From Christensenella sp. UBA4636 (GTDB taxonomy: Bacteria > Bacillota > Clostridia > Christensenellales > Borkfalkiaceae): 35,308 nucleotides of DNA. This document shows, piece after piece, positions 32,483 to 35,308 of this stretch. The notes beneath the pieces were generated by a model. That model worked only from the letters and a program-made list of their open reading frames with translations, was not told the DNA's origin and searched no databases. The stretch spans positions 1 to 35,308 of the forward strand of contig DHMS01000019.1 of assembly GCA_002405915.1 (NCBI GenBank). Direction: 5' to 3'. Position 1 is the first letter of the stretch, and every line of letters starts with the position of its first letter. A program made the translations under genes and the position numbers.

Positions 32483-32501
32483 ACGAGGGAGGAAAAATTA
32501 T

Positions 32502-33107
32502 ATGAAAATCGTAACTGTAAGCAGAGAATTCGGCAGCGGCGGCAGAGAAGTAGGCAAACGCTTGGCGGACGAACTCGGATTCAATTATTACGACAAAGAG
32601 ATAATAACGGGTATCGCCAAAGATACTTCGCTCGACGAAAAATTCGTCGCTCACGCGCTTGAAAAAGGCGTAAACCTATACCCTTTACACTTCGGCGTTA
32701 CTTTTACCATACCCGCCGTCAACAGAGAGGTTATCGATGTTATGGTCGCCCAGCAGAAGATAATAAAAGAGCTTGCGGCGAAAGGCGATTGCGTTATCGT
32801 CGGCAGAAGCGCGGACGTTATTTTAGCAGACGAAAAGCCATATAATATCTTTGTTTATGCCGATATGGAAGCAAAAATCGCAAGATGTAAACTTCGCGAC
32901 GGCGCGGATGGATTGACCGACAAGGAAATAAAGAAGCGCATTACGGAAATAGACAAAGGTCGTATGGACAGCCGCGCCATGTTCACTTCGGCGCGCTGGG
33001 GCGATAAGGCGTGCTATAATCTTATGCTCAACACCACGGGCGCGGATATCAAGTCCTTAATAAAGCCCGTTGCGGAACTTGCGACTAACTACTTCAACAA
33101 AAAATAA
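32502..33107 (+). CDS. Cytidylate-kinase-like protein
   Basis: This 201-residue protein belongs to the cytidylate-kinase-like family of small P-loop kinases common in Clostridia. The phosphate loop region is SREFGSGGREVGKRLADELG (residues 7-26), with the GSGGR form typical of this family in place of a classical GxxGxGKS loop. GRSADVIL and the arginine-rich stretch near 125-145 would form the rest of the nucleotide site. The substrate is not known. It is shorter than a true Cmk. AGGGAGG lies nine bases before the ATG. It is a single gene ending at a terminator. Confidence 0.9.
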   Translation: MKIVTVSREFGSGGREVGKRLADELGFNYYDKEIITGIAKDTSLDEKFVAHALEKGVNLYPLHFGVTFTIPAVNREVIDVMVAQQKIIKELAAKGDCVIVGRSADVILADEKPYNIFVYADMEAKIARCKLRDGADGLTDKEIKKRITEIDKGRMDSRAMFTSARWGDKACYNLMLNTTGADIKSLIKPVAELATNYFNKK

Positions 33108-33132
33108 AGCCAATATAACGAAAAAGCGATAG

Positions 33133-33166
33133 AAGCGGCGGTATAAGTCGATTATCGCCGCTTTTT
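33133..33166 (+). terminator. Terminator after the kinase-like gene
   Basis: AAGCGGCG (33133-33140) pairs with CGCCGCTT (33156-33163), loop 15 bases, then T5. The loop contains AGTCGATTAT. Confidence 0.75.
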
Positions 33167-33185
33167 CGTCTTTTAAAGGAGAAAT

Positions 33186-34520
33186 ATGGCAATCAGATTA
33201 TCTGACCATTTTAATTACAAAAAACTTTTGCGGTTCGTTTTGCCGTCGATACTCATGATGGTTTTTACGTCCGTATACGGCGTAGTCGACGGTATTTTTG
33301 TTTCAACCGTCGTCGGCGACACGGCTTTTAAAGCCGTCAACCTCGTAATGCCGCTTCCGATGGCTCTCGGCTCGCTCGGGTTTATGCTCGGGGCGGGCGG
33401 CAGCGCGATAGTTTCCAAAACTTTCGGCGAAGGCAAGGACGAACTTGCAAACAAATACTTTTCGCTCCTCGTCTACGTCACCGCGATAGGCGGCGTAATT
33501 ATTGCGGCTATCGGCGAAGCAGTCCTCGAACCCTTTTGCAGACTTTTTAAAGCGGACGGCGAATATCTCGATTTTTGTTTGAGATACGGCAGAATAGTTA
33601 TCGCGGGCGTACCGTTTTTTATGCTCCAAAACATTTTCCAAACGTTCTTCGTAACGGCGGAAAGGCCTAAACTCGGGTTTTTGGTAACGCTCATCGCGGG
33701 GTGCAGCAATATCGTAGGCGACTGGCTTTTGGTCGGCGTGTTCCGCTTGGAAGTCGAAGGCGCGGCGGCGGCAACGGTACTCGGCGAAGCTTTCGGCGCG
33801 ATTATCCCTATCGTTTACTTCTTTAAAAAGAATAATGGCTCGATACTTCGGCTCGGCAAAACCGAAATGCACGGCAAAGTCTTGCTCGACGCTTGCACCA
33901 ACGGCTCTTCGGAATTTTTGAGCAACGTTTCCGGCTCGTTCGTCAGTATGCTTTACAACTATCAGCTAACGAGGCTCGTCGGAAGCGACGGCGTGGGCGC
34001 GTACGGCGTTTTAATGTACGTCAACTTCATTTTCTTTGCTATCTTTATCGGCTACTCGGTGGGCATTGCGCCCGTTATCGGCTATAATTACGGCGCGAAA
34101 AACGACGGCGAACTCAAAAACATTTTCAAAAAGAGTATGATTTTGATGGGCATTTTCGGCGTTGCGATGACTATTTTTGCGGAGAGCTTCGCGCCGCTTC
34201 TGGCAAATGTGTTCTCCGCGGGCAACCAATACATGTACGAACTCACTTGCCGCGCCTTTTTGTTCAGCGGTTTCGTCTTTTTAATGTGCGGGTTCAATAT
34301 TTTCGGCTCGGCTTTTTTCACCGCGCTCGGCAACGGTCCTATTTCCGCGCTTATTTCGTGTTTGAGAACTCTCGGCTTCCAAACGGCTTGCGTACTTTTG
34401 CTTCCGATTTTTCTCGATATCGACGGCATTTGGCTCGCCGTCGTCGTGTCCGATATATGCACGCTGATTGTCACTTGGAGCTTTCTTTTAGCAAAGCGCA
34501 AAAAGTACGGTTACATGTAA
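33186..34520 (+). CDS. MATE-family multidrug or metabolite exporter
   Basis: The 444-residue protein has about 12 membrane segments in two matching halves. Family features are VLPSILMMVFTSVYGVVDGI near the start, GSLGFMLGAGGSAIVSK, GCSNIVGDWLLV and, in the second half, IGYSVGIAPVIGYNYGAK, which is a MATE signature. MATE proteins export cationic compounds using sodium or proton gradients. AAAGGAG at 33176-33182 precedes the ATG by three bases, a rather short gap. The gene sits alone between terminators. The substrate cannot be told. Confidence 0.93.
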   Translation: MAIRLSDHFNYKKLLRFVLPSILMMVFTSVYGVVDGIFVSTVVGDTAFKAVNLVMPLPMALGSLGFMLGAGGSAIVSKTFGEGKDELANKYFSLLVYVTAIGGVIIAAIGEAVLEPFCRLFKADGEYLDFCLRYGRIVIAGVPFFMLQNIFQTFFVTAERPKLGFLVTLIAGCSNIVGDWLLVGVFRLEVEGAAAATVLGEAFGAIIPIVYFFKKNNGSILRLGKTEMHGKVLLDACTNGSSEFLSNVSGSFVSMLYNYQLTRLVGSDGVGAYGVLMYVNFIFFAIFIGYSVGIAPVIGYNYGAKNDGELKNIFKKSMILMGIFGVAMTIFAESFAPLLANVFSAGNQYMYELTCRAFLFSGFVFLMCGFNIFGSAFFTALGNGPISALISCLRTLGFQTACVLLLPIFLDIDGIWLAVVVSDICTLIVTWSFLLAKRKKYGYM

Positions 34521-34556
34521 CGGCTTGTCGATTATAAACGACTACATAAAATGCGA

Positions 34557-34590
34557 AAAACGGGCGCAACGAAAAAACGCCCGTTTTAAA
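34557..34590 (+). terminator. Terminator after the MATE gene
   Basis: AAAACGGGCG (34557-34566) pairs perfectly with CGCCCGTTTT (34578-34587). A smaller GTCG/CGAC hairpin lies just upstream at 34527-34543. Confidence 0.85.
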
Positions 34591-34614
34591 TTTCGAAAAA
34601 TCGATGAAAAACGC

Positions 34615-34643
34615 TTTACTTAATTAAAGCAAAAGGGTACAAT
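34615..34643 (+). promoter_or_regulatory. Promoter of yerC
   Basis: TTTACT (34615-34620) and TACAAT (34638-34643) with 17-bp spacing; the gene starts 30 bases later. The single TTTACT is not repeated at 11 bp, so it is not taken as a Pho box. Confidence 0.6.
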
Positions 34644-34672
34644 AAAACCGATAAGTTTTTTAGGGGTGACGC

Positions 34673-34978
34673 ATGAAAAACGAACGAAAAACAACTAAAG
34701 AAGAAACCGAACAAAACCTTGACGCGCTCTTTACGCTTTTGGCTAAAATAAACGACAAAAGGGACTTAGAAGAACTGTTCCTCGACTTATGCACTTATAA
34801 GGAAGTGGAGCAGATGGCGACGCGGCTCAAAAGCGCGAAGCTTTTAAAGAGCGGCTACACCTACAACAAGGTAATAGAGGAAGTAGACATATCGAGCGCG
34901 ACCCTTGCGCGCGTTTCCCGTTGCGTTTCTCACGGCAGCGGCGGCTACAACCTCGTCCTCGACAAATACGATAATTAA
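34673..34978 (+). CDS. yerC: YerC/YecD-family TrpR-like DNA-binding protein
   Basis: The 101-residue product matches the YerC/YecD family, helical proteins related to the tryptophan repressor. The DNA-binding part is visible as LCTYKEVEQMATRLKSAKLL, then the turn GYTYNKVIEEVDISSATLARVSRC, where the TrpR-like recognition helix lies. GYNLVLDKY closes the protein, as in the family. Its regulatory targets are unknown. AGGGGTG precedes the ATG. It is a single gene ending at the terminator 34992-35036. Confidence 0.93.
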   Translation: MKNERKTTKEETEQNLDALFTLLAKINDKRDLEELFLDLCTYKEVEQMATRLKSAKLLKSGYTYNKVIEEVDISSATLARVSRCVSHGSGGYNLVLDKYDN

Positions 34979-34991
34979 ATAAGTTTTTTAT

Positions 34992-35036
34992 AGCTCGGAA
35001 ATTAGTCGATAATCGACTTATAGCCGAGCTTTTTTT
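34992..35036 (+). terminator. Two-part terminator after yerC
   Basis: AGCTCGG (34992-34998) pairs with CCGAGCT (35024-35030) and is followed by T7. The loop holds its own perfect stem, AGTCGAT (35004-35010) with ATCGACT (35012-35018). Confidence 0.8.
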
Positions 35037-35037
35037 A

Positions 35038-35112
35038 AGTTGAGAGTTGAAAGGTGAAAATTGAAAATTAAGGATGAACAAGAGTTTAAAGTTGAAAATT
35101 GAAAGTGGAAAG
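35038..35112. repeat. GTTGAAA-type short repeats
   Basis: Imperfect copies of GTTGAAAATTGAAA run through this gap. The 16 bases at 35091-35106 are identical to 29320-35's sequence at 29320-29335 before phoP. Both sites precede response regulator genes. There is no gene here; the stretch is purine-rich and probably a dispersed intergenic repeat. Confidence 0.55.
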
Positions 35113-35170
35113 GCAGAGGAAACGAGCCGTAAGCGAGTAAAATAAAAATTTCGGAATGGTTTAAAAATAA

Positions 35171-35199
35171 TTGACAATATTAAAATTGCAGTGTAACAT
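35171..35199 (+). promoter_or_regulatory. Promoter of the partial response regulator gene
   Basis: TTGACA (35171-35176) and TAACAT (35194-35199) with 17-bp spacing, 34 bases before the ATG at 35234. Confidence 0.6.
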
Positions 35200-35233
35200 A
35201 AAATAAAAGACTATATTCTGCAAGGGGCAAAAT

Positions 35234-35308
35234 ATGATAAACGTTGCGATAATAGAAGACGAAGAAAAAGAGAAAGACGTGCTTTTGTCTTGCTTGAAAC
35301 GTTATTGT
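35234..35308 (+). CDS. Response regulator, N-terminal fragment cut by the window edge
   Basis: Only 25 codons are present. They read MINVAIIEDEEKEKDVLLSC and onward, the first strand and helix of a receiver domain with the acidic cluster E8-D9-E10 that binds magnesium. AAGGGG lies eight bases before the ATG. The start resembles LytTR/AgrA-type regulators such as the one at 4660-5370, but the output domain is outside the window. Confidence 0.75.
   Translation, partial: MINVAIIEDEEKEKDVLLSCLKRYC

Noticed and set aside
34615..34643. TTTACT before yerC as a Pho box
   Set aside because: It is a single copy with no partner at 11 bp and works as a normal -35 at 17 bp from TACAAT.
1..35308. CRISPR array or insertion sequence
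   Set aside because: No evenly spaced direct repeats with unique spacers and no transposase or paired terminal inverted repeats were seen.

Overview
The window looks like a chromosomal piece of an uncultured Bacillota (class Clostridia, probably an animal-gut lineage). Pointers are a SpoVB-type flippase, a YabN-type methylase-MazG fusion, a YerC/TrpR-like regulator, a DUF1540 mini-protein, strong Shine-Dalgarno sites and TTGACA / TAAAAT promoters. Most of the window is near half G+C by rough count; the first 2.9 kb is near one third, so it is probably acquired DNA. The lineage assignment is inference.

Layout. (1) 194-2945: a short CBASS anti-phage operon (HNH-SAVED effector, CD-NTase cyclase, E2-like protein) on the 3' side of a minus-strand tRNA-Gln. 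(2) 3033-4379: tRNA-Gln, a 49-residue Cys-rich DUF1540 gene (minus), rplI and tRNA-Pro. (3) 4564-15750: an AgrC/LytTR-type two-component pair, then a surface polysaccharide locus. The locus holds a small membrane protein, an 1885-residue membrane-anchored GH3 enzyme with reversed catalytic domain order and four Cys-linker/CBM-like repeats, a 51-residue mini-protein, a secreted protein with two of the same CBM-like modules, a divergent 36-residue mini-protein and a frameshifted remnant of another surface protein. (4) 15819-21961: housekeeping genes (uppP, flippase, mazG, dihydrouridine synthase, a degenerate nitrilase-like protein, trmL). (5) 22042-31827: a phosphate-starvation region with two Pho-box promoters of identical geometry, a choice-of-anchor-I lipoprotein, pstS (circularly permuted), a fused pstC-pstA, pstB, phoU, then phoP-phoR behind a GC-rich non-coding block and a small repeat. 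(6) 31826-35308: yfcE-like phosphodiesterase, cytidylate-kinase-like gene, MATE exporter, yerC and the first 25 codons of another response regulator.

How the parts work together. The Pst proteins import phosphate, PhoU and PhoR probably couple transport to signalling, and PhoP probably acts on the TTTACA repeats before the lipoprotein and pstS. The AgrC/LytTR pair and the GH3 operon share a 14-bp promoter sequence, which suggests the pair controls the polysaccharide locus. The least described items are the pair of mini-proteins sharing F-x-P-x-E-V, the GH3 architecture with its shuffled modules, and the two rearranged Pst components.
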